DNA of 64,000 nt from Stutzerimonas nosocomialis (GTDB lineage Bacteria > Pseudomonadota > Gammaproteobacteria > Pseudomonadales > Pseudomonadaceae): the NCBI RefSeq assembly GCF_005876855.1, contig NZ_QLAE01000010.1:1-64000 (forward strand). The letters run 5' to 3'. Below the pieces are notes generated by a model. The model ran no database searches. It was not told where the DNA came from and worked only from the letters and a program-made list of their open reading frames with translations. Position 1 is the first letter of the stretch, and each line of letters starts with the position of its first letter. Below are positions 10,507 to 19,760 of this stretch, piece by piece. Position numbers and translations under genes: made by a program.

Positions 10507-11508
10507 ATGCCCCAACTGTCCGACCTGCCGCTCTCCGTCCTGGACCTGTGCCCCATCACCGAGGGCGGCACCATCGCCCAGGCGCTGCACAACACCCTCG
10601 AGCTGGCGCAGCACGCCGAAGCCCTCGGCTACAACCGCTACTGGCTGGCCGAGCACCACAACATCCCCAGCGTGGCCAGCTCCGCCACCGCCGTGGTCAT
10701 CGGGCAGGTCGCCGCGGCCACCCGGCGCATGCGCATCGGCTCGGGCGGCATCATGTTGCCCAACCACGCGCCGCTGGTGATCGCCGAGCAGTTCGGCACG
10801 CTGGAAAGCCTGTTTCCCGGGCGGATCGACCTGGGCCTGGGCCGCGCGCCCGGCAGCGACCAGCTCACTGCCCGCGCCCTGCGCCGGCACCTGGGCGACG
10901 AGGACACCGCCTTCCCGCAGCAGCTCGAAGAGCTGCGCCATTACCTGAGCGAGCCGGTACCGGGGCAGAAGTTGATCGCCATTCCCGGCGCGGGGCTGCA
11001 CATCCCGATCTGGCTGCTCGGCTCGGCGGGCTTCAGCGCCCAGCTGGCCGGCCAGCTGGGCCTGCCGTTCGCCTTTGCCGCGCAGTTCGCGCCGGACAAC
11101 GCGCTGCGGGCGCTGGCGATCTACCGCCAGAGCTTCGTGCCCTCGGGCGTGCTGGACAAACCCTACGCCATGGTCGGGATCAACGTGGTCGCCGCCGACA
11201 GCGACGAAGAGGCGCATTACCTGGCGACCTCGCACCAGCAGGCCTTCCTGCACCTGATCCGTGGCAAACCCACCGCGCTGCCGGCGCCGACCCACCACAT
11301 CGACTCGCTCTGGCTGCCCCACGAGCGCGCCGCGGTGAACGGCCAGCTGCGCGCGACCTTCGTCGGCACTCGCGAGAGCCTGCCGGCGCAGATCGACGAT
11401 TTCCTGCAGCAGACCCAGGCCGACGAATTCATCGTCAACAGCGCCATCCACGACCCGGCGGCGCGGCGTCATTCCTACACCTTGCTCAAGCGCCTGGCGC
11501 ATGGCTGA
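10507..11508 (+). CDS. Luciferase-like flavin monooxygenase (LLM class)
   Basis: A 333-residue single-domain TIM-barrel protein of the bacterial luciferase-like group, close to the YhbW type. Motifs include [12 protein letters not shown] at the start, [50 protein letters not shown], and [13 protein letters not shown]. It should use reduced FMN, but the substrate is unknown. I prefer the ATG at 10507 because nothing resembling a ribosome site precedes the one at 10495. It is convergent with the antiporter gene, the two stops being 3 bases apart. Confidence 0.85.
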   Translation: MPQLSDLPLSVLDLCPITEGGTIAQALHNTLELAQHAEALGYNRYWLAEHHNIPSVASSATAVVIGQVAAATRRMRIGSGGIMLPNHAPLVIAEQFGTLESLFPGRIDLGLGRAPGSDQLTARALRRHLGDEDTAFPQQLEELRHYLSEPVPGQKLIAIPGAGLHIPIWLLGSAGFSAQLAGQLGLPFAFAAQFAPDNALRALAIYRQSFVPSGVLDKPYAMVGINVVAADSDEEAHYLATSHQQAFLHLIRGKPTALPAPTHHIDSLWLPHERAAVNGQLRATFVGTRESLPAQIDDFLQQTQADEFIVNSAIHDPAARRHSYTLLKRLAHG

Positions 11509-11511
11509 GCA

Positions 11512-12891
11512 TCAGCCCGCGCGTTCGGAAGCGTCGGGCATGGCCGTGGAGCCACGGCGGCGTTCGTAGCGGCTCAGCAGCGGCTGGGTGCTGAGCCCGT
11601 GGATGAGGATGCTCAGCGCCACCACCGACAGCACCAGCGGGATCAGGTCGTCGGTTTCCGCGGGCAGCAGCCCGTGGGTGATGGCGTAGCTCAGGTAGTA
11701 CAGGCTGCCGATGCCGCGGATGCCGAACCAGCCGGCCAGCAGCTGCTGCGGGCGGTCCAGGTAGCGACGCGGCATCAGCAGCAGCACGCAGAGCGGCCGG
11801 ATCACCAGGAACAGCGCCAGGGCCAGGGGTAGCGCCCGCCAGTCCCAGTGCACCGAGACCAGCACCCCGAGCAGGGTTACCAGCAGCACCTCCAGCGAGC
11901 GCTCGATCTGCCCGCCGAAGGCCAGGATGTCACCCAGCAGGACGCCGGCCGCGACCTTGGGCTCGGCGATCCTGCCGTCTTCCAGCGGCAGCTCGCGGGG
12001 CGTCAGCCCGCCTTCGGCGGCATGGGGCACCACGCCGACGACGAGTTCCTCAGAAGGCGTTTCCGACTTCTCGGCGACCTGCATCTCGGCATGCCGCAGG
12101 CCCAGGCCCGCGGCGAACACGGCGAGAAAGCCCCAGGCGCCGATCACCTCGGCGCCGACGTAGGCCAGGGCGATCAGCGCCAGGGCCAGGGAATCGTTCG
12201 GCGACATGGCGGTGTCGGCATGCCGGGCGCGCAGGTGGATCGCCAGGCGTCCCACCCGCTTGCCCAGCACGAAGCCCAGCAGCAGTCCGGCCGGAACCGC
12301 CCAGAACACCCGGTGTAGCGCCCATTCCCCGACCCAGCCGGCGGCCAGCGTTTCCTGCTCGATCAGCAGCAGGCCGAAGACCACGAAGGGGAACGCCGTG
12401 CCGTCGTTGAAGCCCGCCTCGCCGGAAAGGCCATAGCGCAGCCGGTCGTGGTCGCGCGCGTTGTTCACCTGCACCAGGCTTGCCAGCACCGGATCGGTGG
12501 GCGCGAGTATCGCGCCGATCAGCACCGAGACGCCCCAGCTCATCCCGAACAGGTAATGGCACAGCAGGGTGACGCCGGCGATGCAGCCCAGCATCACCGG
12601 GCCGGCGAGCACGTAGGCGCTCTTCCAGGACGGGTGGCGCAGCGGCATGCGCAGTTTCAGGCCGCTGATGAACAGCGAGACCAGCACCGCGACCTCGGTG
12701 AGGTGTTCCATCCAGCCGGCGATGAGCAGGAAATCCATTTCCCACAGCCCGATGCCGAGCTCGCCGATCAGCACGCCGAAGCCGAGGTAGATCAGCGAGG
12801 TGGTGACCGGGAGCCAGCGCAGGTAAGCCGAGGCCAGCGCCAGGATCAGCAACAGGACGCCGAGAACGGCCATCCATTCGATAAAGGTCAT
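11512..12891 (-). CDS. CPA1-type sodium/proton antiporter
   Basis: A 459-residue polytopic protein with about 12 hydrophobic segments from residue 5 to residue 430. The diagnostic stretches are GAILAPTDPVLASLVQ and SGEAGFNDGTAFPFVVFGLLL. The second resembles the GE...NDG ion-binding region of CPA1/NhaP exchangers, where the Asp is transport-essential. A variable hydrophilic segment lies near residues 280-310, and the C-terminal tail is short with no TrkA domain. It likely exports sodium or potassium for protons to control pH and salt. It is a single gene, with no strong regulatory clue in the 115 bases upstream. Confidence 0.85.
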   Translation of the reverse strand: MTFIEWMAVLGVLLLILALASAYLRWLPVTTSLIYLGFGVLIGELGIGLWEMDFLLIAGWMEHLTEVAVLVSLFISGLKLRMPLRHPSWKSAYVLAGPVMLGCIAGVTLLCHYLFGMSWGVSVLIGAILAPTDPVLASLVQVNNARDHDRLRYGLSGEAGFNDGTAFPFVVFGLLLIEQETLAAGWVGEWALHRVFWAVPAGLLLGFVLGKRVGRLAIHLRARHADTAMSPNDSLALALIALAYVGAEVIGAWGFLAVFAAGLGLRHAEMQVAEKSETPSEELVVGVVPHAAEGGLTPRELPLEDGRIAEPKVAAGVLLGDILAFGGQIERSLEVLLVTLLGVLVSVHWDWRALPLALALFLVIRPLCVLLLMPRRYLDRPQQLLAGWFGIRGIGSLYYLSYAITHGLLPAETDDLIPLVLSVVALSILIHGLSTQPLLSRYERRRGSTAMPDASERAG

Positions 12892-13006
12892 GGGTTATCC
12901 GGACAGGGGCGAGACGGTCAGCGGCGCGTGGCGACCGTGGTTTTTCGAGCCGGGGCCGGGAGGCGAGTTCCGGCGCGGCGGACGACCGGCGCCGCCGCGC
13001 CAGGGA

Positions 13007-13414
13007 TCACGGGCCGCAGAAGGACACTTCGGCGCGGGTGAGCAGGTTGTCCTGCTCGTCATAGAGCCAGCCCTGTGGCTGAAAGCCCATCGCGCGGGAC
13101 TCGAATCGGTAGCGGCGGCCGGCCTCGAAGTCGTGGTTGACCGTCAGCAGGCAGCGCAGCCGGCGTGGCTCGTTGAGCATGCCACCGCCGCCGATCTCGA
13201 ATTCGAACGAGGCTTCCAGCGCGTGGGGGCCCGGGGGCACCTGGAAGAACCGGCCATCCTCGACGCGCTGGCGGTCGATACGCTGGGCCATGAAGGTGTC
13301 GATCGGCATCATCGTGTGCAGGTCGACCCAGGCCCGGTCGTCACGCGGCTCGGGCAGCGGGCCGGCGCAGCCGGACAGGATCAGCAGCAGGGACAGGACG
13401 AGCGACCGGCGCAT
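13007..13414 (-). CDS. Putative lipoprotein, paralogue of the next gene
   Basis: A 135-residue protein with a lipoprotein signal (MRRSLVLSLLLILSGCAG, lipidated C16) and a compact mature domain of about 115 residues. GGAG 7 bases before the ATG at 13414 supports this start over 13441. It shares a clear pattern with the upstream neighbour: AWVDL after the linker, RFFQVPPG, YRFE..A.GF.P, LYDE.N.L.RAE, and a Cys near the C terminus that may pair with another Cys in the domain. Such spacing suggests a beta-rich envelope domain. I cannot assign a function. The two genes form a tandem with a 23-base gap. Confidence 0.75.
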   Translation of the reverse strand: MRRSLVLSLLLILSGCAGPLPEPRDDRAWVDLHTMMPIDTFMAQRIDRQRVEDGRFFQVPPGPHALEASFEFEIGGGGMLNEPRRLRCLLTVNHDFEAGRRYRFESRAMGFQPQGWLYDEQDNLLTRAEVSFCGP

Positions 13415-13437
13415 GAAGGATCTCCAGGGGACACGCA

Positions 13438-13863
13438 TCATAAGCCTGAGACATCGCCGCAGCCTCGTTCTTCTGCCCGCGCGAGCAGGAAATTCTTCTC
13501 GTCGTAGAGTTTGGCCCAGGGCCTGAAGCCGTAGCGGCCGGCCACCAGGCGATAGCGTTCGCCCGCGGAGAAGCGGTCATAGGCCAGGCTCAGGCGGCAG
13601 TCGCGTGGCAGCGGCGCACTGCCGGCACCCACGTCGTGACCGGCCACGTCGAAGCGGTAGCGCATTTCCAGCTGGCGGCTGCCGGGCTCGAACTGGAAGT
13701 AGCGGTCGTCCTCGAGGCGCGCGCTGTCGACCGCCAGCGCCTCGAGCCGGGTGTCCTGGCTCGGTGCGAGGTCGACCCAGGCCTGGCTGGGATCGGGGTC
13801 GGGAATCGGATGGGCACAGCCGGCCGACAGCAGCAGGGAAGCGATGATCAGGGCAGCGCGCAT
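13438..13863 (-). CDS. Putative lipoprotein, paralogue of the downstream gene
   Basis: A 141-residue protein with lipobox SAGC (C16). The mature part repeats the plan of its neighbour: SQAWVDLAP, DDRYFQFEPGSRQLEMRYRFDV, a central Cys (RDCRLSLAYD), YRLVAGRYGFRPWAKLYDEKNFLLARAEE and a terminal CG. It ends just before its paralogue and was probably created by tandem duplication. Lipidation would tether it to the outer or inner membrane; the residue after Cys is Ala, so there is no Asp retention signal. Function unknown. Confidence 0.75.
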   Translation of the reverse strand: MRAALIIASLLLSAGCAHPIPDPDPSQAWVDLAPSQDTRLEALAVDSARLEDDRYFQFEPGSRQLEMRYRFDVAGHDVGAGSAPLPRDCRLSLAYDRFSAGERYRLVAGRYGFRPWAKLYDEKNFLLARAEERGCGDVSGL

Positions 13864-13964
13864 GCGGGTCTCCGAGGGGGCGAGCGGGACGCTGGAGTGC
13901 CCCCGGGCAAATGGGGTAGGGTCGGCGCATGCCGCGCCGTGAAACCGCCTTTCTCGACCACCTG

Positions 13965-14987
13965 ATGCCCCGTTGGGTTCCCCTGCTGCTCATGCTTTGT
14001 CTGGGCGGTTGCGGCACCTACTACGGTCAGCTGGCCCGTGGGCAGCTGGAACTGCTGCGCCAGCGCGAGCCGGTGGAGCGGATCATCGCCGACCCCTCGC
14101 GCGATGCGCAGCTGCGCGAGCGCCTCGCCCTGGCCCTGCAGGCGCGCGCCTTCGCCAGTGCGCGGCTCGGGCTGCCCGACAACGGCAGCTACCGCGTCTA
14201 CGCCGACATCGGCCGTCCCTACGTGGTGTGGAACGTCTTCGCCACGCCGGAATTCTCGATCCAGCCGCTGACCCACTGCTTCCCCATCGCCGGCTGCGTC
14301 GCCTACCGCGGTTACTACCGCCAGGGCGCGGCGCGCGGCGCGGCGGCGCTGCTCGGCCAGCAGGGCTACGACACCCATGTCGCCGGCGTCGAGGCCTATT
14401 CCACCCTGGGCTGGTTCGACGATCCGCTGCTCAGCTCGATGATGAGCTGGGACGAGGACCGGCTGGCCGCGCTGATCTTCCACGAACTCGCCCATCAGCA
14501 GCTCTACGTGCCGGACGACACCGCCTTCAACGAATCCTTCGCCAGCTTCGTCGAGCGCGAGGGGCTGCGTCAGTGGCGCGCCAGCCGGGGGCTGCCACCA
14601 CGCGACGAGCAGGCGCGCGAGCAGTACGCCGCGCTCGTCGAGCTGGTGCTGGAGACCCGCGAGCGGCTCGACCGGCTCTATGCCTCGGGGTTGCCCGAGG
14701 CGCGGATGCGCCAGGCCAAGGCCGAGGAATTCGAACGCCTGCGGCGTCTCTACCGCGAGCGGCGTGATCGGCAGTGGGGCGGGGTGGGGCGCTTCGATCG
14801 CTGGATCGAGCAGCCCTTGAACAACGCCCGGCTGCTGCCCTTCGGCCTCTATGACCGCTGGGTGCCCGCCTTCGCCAGTCTGTTCGAGCAGGTCGGGCGT
14901 GACTGGCCGGCCTTCTACGCGCGGGTCGCCGAACTCGGCCGGTTGCCCGTCAAGGAGCGGGAGGCGCGGCTCGACGCGCTTCGCTGA
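13965..14987 (+). CDS. Putative aminopeptidase, lipoprotein (Aminopep family)
   Basis: A 340-residue lipoprotein (MPRWVPLLLMLCLGGC, C16) with a zinc peptidase motif HELAHQ at H173-E174-x2-H177 and a likely third ligand Glu in NESFASFVE about 20 residues later, the gluzincin arrangement. YYGQLARGQLELL near the mature N terminus and AGVEAYSTLGWFDDPLLSSM are typical of the proteobacterial family labelled putative aminopeptidase. The longer start at 13929 would bury the signal peptide behind a charged leader, so I use 13965. Activity has been predicted for the family, but I know of no defined substrate. It is divergent from the lipoprotein pair. Confidence 0.82.
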   Translation: MPRWVPLLLMLCLGGCGTYYGQLARGQLELLRQREPVERIIADPSRDAQLRERLALALQARAFASARLGLPDNGSYRVYADIGRPYVVWNVFATPEFSIQPLTHCFPIAGCVAYRGYYRQGAARGAAALLGQQGYDTHVAGVEAYSTLGWFDDPLLSSMMSWDEDRLAALIFHELAHQQLYVPDDTAFNESFASFVEREGLRQWRASRGLPPRDEQAREQYAALVELVLETRERLDRLYASGLPEARMRQAKAEEFERLRRLYRERRDRQWGGVGRFDRWIEQPLNNARLLPFGLYDRWVPAFASLFEQVGRDWPAFYARVAELGRLPVKEREARLDALR

Positions 14988-15202
14988 GCCGTTTCCCTGC
15001 ACCGACGGCGCGGGCCGACCCCATCGAAGGCCGTCCATCCACAAGCGCCTTGGCGCCGCCCATCCAGAAAACCTCCGACCCGACGATCTGCAAGGAATTT
15101 GTCCGGCACCGCCTCCGTCCCTTTTCAAGGGCCGCAGCGTTTTGCGGCCGCCCCCTCGGGCGTACCCCGTACGCCGTGAATGACCCGTCCCACGGAGGCT
15201 CC

Positions 15203-16372
15203 ATGGATAAGCTGTCAGGCATACTCGACAACAAGGGCACGCCCTTGGCAAAGCAGAAGTTCACCTGGAAGGAGATGACCGGCAAGCCCATCAGCAAACT
15301 CGATGACGACGCCTTCACCCGCGTGCGCATCATCCTCATGAACGGCATCGAGACCGACGCGCTGCGTCTCAAGCACGGCATCGCCCGCATCACTGGCCAG
15401 CTGCGCCAGCCGCTGGCCGAGATCCGCCGGGTCGAGCAGCACCAGGCGACCATGGTCAACTGGCTGATCTCCGCCGACCACTCGCCCCTGGAAACCACGG
15501 TGGCCTACGAGCAGGTGGCCATCGAGGTGACGGCCGCGGTGGCGCAGAGCGAGCCCGACCCTTACCAGGCGCAGACCTATCGCTTCGGCCTGCTGGAGGA
15601 CTTCGATCACCTCTACCGCTATTCGGCGATGCTCGACCGCCTCGAAGGCAAGGATGCGAACAACATCCTGCAGGGCTACACCGACATCGTGCCGGGCCGC
15701 CCGACCTCCCAGCACCACCGGCACCCCGACGACGACCTGCGCGAAAGCTACGTGAAGGACGAGGCGGCGCTGATCACCAAGATCCACGCCGCGATGATCA
15801 CCGCGGCCGAGTTCCAGACCCACGACTACTACATGAACATCGGCCCGCTGTTCGCCGACCCGCTGGCGCGCCAGCTGTACGCCGAGATCGCCTCGGTCGA
15901 GGAGCAGCACGTCACCCAGTACGGCTCGCTGGCCGATCCGCAGGAAAGCTTCATGGAGAAGTGGCTGGTCCACGAAGCCATGGAGGTCTACGCCTACGCC
16001 AGCTGTGCCGAGCAGGAAACGAATCCGCGCATCAAGGCGATCTGGGAGCGCTTCCTCGACTATGAGCTGGGCCACCTGAACGTCGCCTGCGAGTACTTCA
16101 AGAAGCTCGAGCGGCGCGATCCGGCGGAAATTCTCGGCGGGCCGCTGCCCAAGATGGTCGAGTTCAAGAGCCAGCGCGAATTCGTGCGCAAGGTGCTCGC
16201 CGCCGAGCTCAACCTGCGCACCAGCGGCACCCAGTACGTGGATATCACCCAGGAGCCGAAGAGCTCCCTCGACTACCGTGCACAGCTCAATTCGGAAGGC
16301 ATCGCCGCCGACATCGTCTCCGCTGGCTACCAGTGGGCGCCGGGCACCGAACTGATCCGTAAAGCTTCCTGA
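15203..16372 (+). CDS. Double ferritin-like domain protein
   Basis: A 389-residue cytosolic, helix-rich protein with what look like two four-helix units. The first carries VEQH (E78, H80), E103 and EDFDH (E132, H136). The second carries E203, EEQH (E233-H236), E258/E261 and ELGH (E288, H291). The spacing of Glu and ExxH pairs fits di-iron carboxylate sites of the ferritin-like superfamily. GGAGG 4 bases before the ATG fixes the start; the open frame to 15050 is not used. The next gene encodes another ferritin-like protein 11 bases away. Function is unassigned; iron or manganese oxidation, storage or a stress role are possible. Confidence 0.75.
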   Translation: MDKLSGILDNKGTPLAKQKFTWKEMTGKPISKLDDDAFTRVRIILMNGIETDALRLKHGIARITGQLRQPLAEIRRVEQHQATMVNWLISADHSPLETTVAYEQVAIEVTAAVAQSEPDPYQAQTYRFGLLEDFDHLYRYSAMLDRLEGKDANNILQGYTDIVPGRPTSQHHRHPDDDLRESYVKDEAALITKIHAAMITAAEFQTHDYYMNIGPLFADPLARQLYAEIASVEEQHVTQYGSLADPQESFMEKWLVHEAMEVYAYASCAEQETNPRIKAIWERFLDYELGHLNVACEYFKKLERRDPAEILGGPLPKMVEFKSQREFVRKVLAAELNLRTSGTQYVDITQEPKSSLDYRAQLNSEGIAADIVSAGYQWAPGTELIRKAS

Positions 16373-16383
16373 GGAGAATGACC

Positions 16384-17106
16384 ATGGCCCACGCTGCCAA
16401 AGTCGGCACCAACGTGACCGGCGTGCAAATGTCCCCCAAGGACACCAAGAGCCTCCTGGAGGCCGTCAATTCCATCACCCCCGACGTGCCGGGCGACGAA
16501 ACCGGAATCGCCCGCGAGCGCGGGGCCCGTGCCGAGGACGCGGGGCGCATCGGCTCGGTGCCGATCCCGGGTTCGGCCAAGGGCATGATCAAGACGACCT
16601 TCGACATGCTCAAGGGCAAGAGCCCGGAAATCCTCATCGACAAGCTCGGCGAACGCCTGGCCTACGAGCGCAACGGCGTGCGCCTGTACGACGCGATGAT
16701 CGCCAAGGCCAAGGCGCTTGAGCCCGCCAACTCGCCGCTGGTCGATACCCTCAAGCACATCCGCGAGGAAGAGGCCGAGCACATGATGCTGCTGGTCAGC
16801 GCGATCGAGCAGCTGGGCGCCGACCCCACCGCGCAGACGCCGAGCGCCGATGTGGTCGGGGTCATGGCCATGGGCATCGTCCAGGTGCTGACCGACCCGC
16901 GCACCAACGTCGAGCAGGGCCTCAACGCGCTGCTGACCGTGGAGCTGGCGGACAACGCGGCCTGGGAGCTGTTGATCGAGCTGTCCCGCGCCGCTGGGCA
17001 CGACAATATTGCCGACAGTTTCATGAAGGCGCTGGACCAGGAAAACGACCATCTGGTGAAGATCAAGACCGTGATGCGCCGCGACCTGATCACCCAGATC
17101 AAGTAA
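16384..17106 (+). CDS. Ferritin-like protein
   Basis: A 240-residue protein with a disordered N-terminal 65 residues (Gly/Asp/Arg-rich), then a four-helix ferritin-like domain. Likely di-iron ligands are E95 in LAYERNG, E130-x2-H133 in REEEAEH, E187 in TVELADNAAWELL, and E220-x2-H223 in DQENDH. GAGGAG overlapping the upstream stop gives 7-base spacing to the ATG at 16384, better than the ATG at 16378. Tight linkage to the double-domain protein suggests a shared job or a mixed complex. A GC-rich imperfect hairpin (about 17117-17153) follows the stop. Confidence 0.78.
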   Translation: MAHAAKVGTNVTGVQMSPKDTKSLLEAVNSITPDVPGDETGIARERGARAEDAGRIGSVPIPGSAKGMIKTTFDMLKGKSPEILIDKLGERLAYERNGVRLYDAMIAKAKALEPANSPLVDTLKHIREEEAEHMMLLVSAIEQLGADPTAQTPSADVVGVMAMGIVQVLTDPRTNVEQGLNALLTVELADNAAWELLIELSRAAGHDNIADSFMKALDQENDHLVKIKTVMRRDLITQIK

Positions 17107-17177
17107 TTCCCTCGCGACGACGCCCGGCAGGCGAACCGCCCGCCGGGTGGCGTCCGACCGCTTCCCGCTACGCCTGC

Positions 17178-17822
17178 TCAGGCGAAGGCCGCGCGCAGCT
17201 CCGGCAGCGTGGCGTAGTAGTAGGCCGGCGACTCGGCCATCAGCTCGGCATGGCTGCCGAATCCGTATCCCACCGCTGCCGCCTGCAGGCCGTTGGCGCG
17301 CGCGCCGATCAGGTCGTGCTTGCGGTCGCCGACCATCAGCGTGTCGGCCGTCTCGAGGCGTTCTTCGGCGAGCAGGTGGGCGATCAGCTCGACCTTGTCG
17401 GTGCGGGTGCCGTCGAGCTCGCTGCCGTAGATCACCTTGAAGTGCCGGTCGAAGGCGAAGTGGCGGGCGATCTCGCGGGCGAACACCGAGGGTTTGGAGG
17501 TGGCGACATAGAGCGTGCGTCCCTGGCCGCGCAGGTGCTCGAGCATCTCCAGCACGCCGTCGAACAGCAGGTTCTCGTAGAGCCCGGTGACCCTGAAGCG
17601 CTCGCGGTAATGCTCCACCGCCTGCCACGCCCGCGCTTCGTCGAAGCCGTAGAACTGCATGAAGGCCTGCAGCAGGGGCGGGCCGATGAAGGGTTCGAGC
17701 TTGGCGAGGTCCGGCTCGTCGATGCCGAGCCTGGCCAGCGCGTGCTGGATCGAGCGGGTGATGCCCTCGCGCGGGTCGGTGAGCGTCCCGTCGAGGTCGA
17801 AAAGAATCGTCGCGTGGTGCAT
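17178..17822 (-). CDS. HAD-superfamily phosphatase (phosphoglycolate phosphatase-like)
   Basis: A 214-residue HAD subfamily I enzyme with the four motifs in order: ILFDLDGTLTDPREG (nucleophile and acid/base Asp), ATSKPS (motif II), a Lys in GTRTDKVE (motif III), and MVGDRKHDLIGA (motif IV). A helical cap lies at about residues 15-85. It resembles Gph and pyrophosphatase-type HADs; the substrate is not determined by sequence. It is monocistronic and convergent with the ferritin-like pair. Confidence 0.85.
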   Translation of the reverse strand: MHHATILFDLDGTLTDPREGITRSIQHALARLGIDEPDLAKLEPFIGPPLLQAFMQFYGFDEARAWQAVEHYRERFRVTGLYENLLFDGVLEMLEHLRGQGRTLYVATSKPSVFAREIARHFAFDRHFKVIYGSELDGTRTDKVELIAHLLAEERLETADTLMVGDRKHDLIGARANGLQAAAVGYGFGSHAELMAESPAYYYATLPELRAAFA

Positions 17823-17892
17823 GGGCAGCGGCCGGCAGCGGGAGGGTTGCCGATTGTCCCGTACCCGGCCGGTACGGGCAACGCGCCAGGGC

Positions 17893-18831
17893 TCAGCGCG
17901 CCGCGGTCCGCAGGCGCTGCGCGAGGGCGTTCGCGGCGGCGAGGTCCTGCTCGATCAGGCTGCCCAGCCAGTCCATGAATGCCCGTACCCGGCGCGGCAG
18001 GTTGCGCCGGTGGGCATAGAGCAGCGAAGCGCTCATCGGCGCCGGCACGTGGTCGGGCAGCACCAGCTGCAGTTCGCCCCGTTCGAGCGATTCGCACACG
18101 CCGGCCAGCGGTACCTGGATCAGGCCGAAACCACCGAGGCAGGCTTCCTTGTAGCCGTCGCTGTTGTTCACCGTGACCCGGCCGCGCATCGGCAGGCACA
18201 GCGTCCTGCCGTTCTCCTCGTACTCGAAGCCGGCCGAGCGGGCGCCGAGCACCGACACGTAGTGGATCAGCTGATGATCGGCGAGGTCGTCCAGCGTCCT
18301 GGGCGTGCCATGGGCCTCGAGATAGGCGGGGCTGGCGCAGTTGACCAGCGGATAGCTGCCGAGCCGGCGCGCCACCAGGCCCGTGTCGCTGACCTCGCCG
18401 ATACGCAGGACGCAATCGAACCCCTCGCGCACCAGGTCCACCCGCCGGTCGGTGGCGCTGACTTCCATTTCCAGCGCCGGGTGCCGGTCGAGGAATTCGC
18501 CCAGGCGCGGCATCACCAGGTTGCGCGCGAGGGCGACCGGCAGGTCGATGCGCAGGCGTCCGGTGAGCGAGCTGCCTTCGCGGAACAGCCCCTCGACTTC
18601 GTCCACCTGATCGAGCATGTCGCGGCAGCGCTCGTACAGGAGCTGGCCGTCCTGCGTCGGCTGTACCCGGCGGGTGGTGCGTTGCAGCAGGCGCGTGCCG
18701 AGCCGCTGTTCGAGCGCGCGGATCTGTTCGGAAACCGTCGAGCGGGGCAGGCCGAGGCTGTCGGCGGCGCCGGTGAAGCTCGCCAGTTCATGGACCCGGA
18801 CGAAGGTGCGCAGCAGGTCGAGCAGGTTCAT
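17893..18831 (-). CDS. LysR-family transcriptional regulator
   Basis: A 312-residue LysR protein. The HTH (LLDLLRTFVRVHELASFTGAAD, then GLPRSTVSEQIRALE) occupies residues 3-60 and is followed by the co-inducer domain. It is transcribed divergently from a short-chain dehydrogenase gene across 119 bases, the classic arrangement for LysR control of the neighbour. The gap contains the repeated motif listed separately. The effector is unknown. Confidence 0.88.
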   Translation of the reverse strand: MNLLDLLRTFVRVHELASFTGAADSLGLPRSTVSEQIRALEQRLGTRLLQRTTRRVQPTQDGQLLYERCRDMLDQVDEVEGLFREGSSLTGRLRIDLPVALARNLVMPRLGEFLDRHPALEMEVSATDRRVDLVREGFDCVLRIGEVSDTGLVARRLGSYPLVNCASPAYLEAHGTPRTLDDLADHQLIHYVSVLGARSAGFEYEENGRTLCLPMRGRVTVNNSDGYKEACLGGFGLIQVPLAGVCESLERGELQLVLPDHVPAPMSASLLYAHRRNLPRRVRAFMDWLGSLIEQDLAAANALAQRLRTAAR

Positions 18832-18855
18832 CGGACCGTCCTGATTGATCGTGTT

Positions 18856-18899
18856 GATCGAACAGTCTATCCGGGCCTGGATGATTTATCCGGCCTGGT
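18856..18899. promoter_or_regulatory. Possible operator between LysR and SDR genes
   Basis: The divergent gap contains a direct repeat, ATCCGGGCCTGG then ATCCGGCCTGG, about 20 bases apart, beside TTGATCG-type repeats. LysR sites usually have a T-N11-A dyad; these repeats could be the binding or activation sites, but this rests only on position. Confidence 0.3.
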
Positions 18900-18950
18900 T
18901 TGAACAATAGAGTCGATCCCGTACCCACCACCCCACTCGGGAGACTCGAC

Positions 18951-19709
18951 ATGACAGGCAAACTCGCAGTGATCACCGGCACCAGCCGCGGGCTCGGCCG
19001 CAACGCCGCCCTGAAGCTGGCCGCCCAGGGCGTCGACATCATCGGCACCTACCTCAGCAAGGCCAGCGAAGCCCAGGCGGTGGCCGAAGAGATCGAGCGT
19101 CTCGGCGTCCGGGCGCTGATGCTGCCGCTGGACGTGGGCGACAGCTCGGGCTTCGCCGACTTCGCCGAACGGCTGCGCGCGGCGCTGCCCGAGCGCTTCG
19201 GCCGCCAGGACATCGACTTTCTGGTGAACAACGCCGGCACCGGCCAGACCACCAGCTTCGCCGAAACCAGCGAGGCGCTGTTCGACCTGATGATGAACAT
19301 GCACCTGAAGGGGCCGTTCTTCCTGACCCAGGCGCTGCTGCCGCTGATCGTCGACGGCGGGCGCATCCTCAACGTCTCCAGCGGGCTGACGCGCTTCACG
19401 CTGCCCGGCTACTCGGCCTACGCGGTGATGAAAGGCGGCATCGAGGTGCTGACGCGCTACCAGGCCCGTGAACTCGGCGCGCGCGGGATCAGCGTCAACG
19501 TGCTCGCCCCCGGCGCGATCGAGACCGACTTCGGCGGCGGCGCGGTGCGCGACAATGCCGAGCTCAACGCCTTCGTCGCGGCGAACACCGCCAAGGGCCG
19601 GGTCGGTCAGCCGGACGACATCGGCCTGGCCGTCGCCGCGCTGCTGAGCGAAGGCGGCCGCTGGATCACCGGCCAGCGCATCGAGGCCTCTGGCGGGATG
19701 TTTCTCTGA
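18951..19709 (+). CDS. Short-chain dehydrogenase/reductase
   Basis: A 252-residue classical SDR: cofactor motif ITGTSRGLGR (TGxxxGxG) at residues 8-17, NNAGTG, catalytic Ser in NVSSGL, YAVMK as the Y-x3-K pair, and the terminal ITGQRIEASGGMFL common to FabG-like enzymes. It probably uses NADP(H) because Ser-Arg follows the first Gly. The substrate is unknown. The ATG at 18951 follows ACTCGGGAGACTCGAC, a good ribosome site; the earlier in-frame start at 18900 would extend beyond the fold. Likely regulated by the divergent LysR. Confidence 0.88.
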   Translation: MTGKLAVITGTSRGLGRNAALKLAAQGVDIIGTYLSKASEAQAVAEEIERLGVRALMLPLDVGDSSGFADFAERLRAALPERFGRQDIDFLVNNAGTGQTTSFAETSEALFDLMMNMHLKGPFFLTQALLPLIVDGGRILNVSSGLTRFTLPGYSAYAVMKGGIEVLTRYQARELGARGISVNVLAPGAIETDFGGGAVRDNAELNAFVAANTAKGRVGQPDDIGLAVAALLSEGGRWITGQRIEASGGMFL

Positions 19710-19760
19710 CCCTGAGGGCGATGCGGGTGTGCGCCCGCATGGCCTGCGTCGGGCTGAAGA

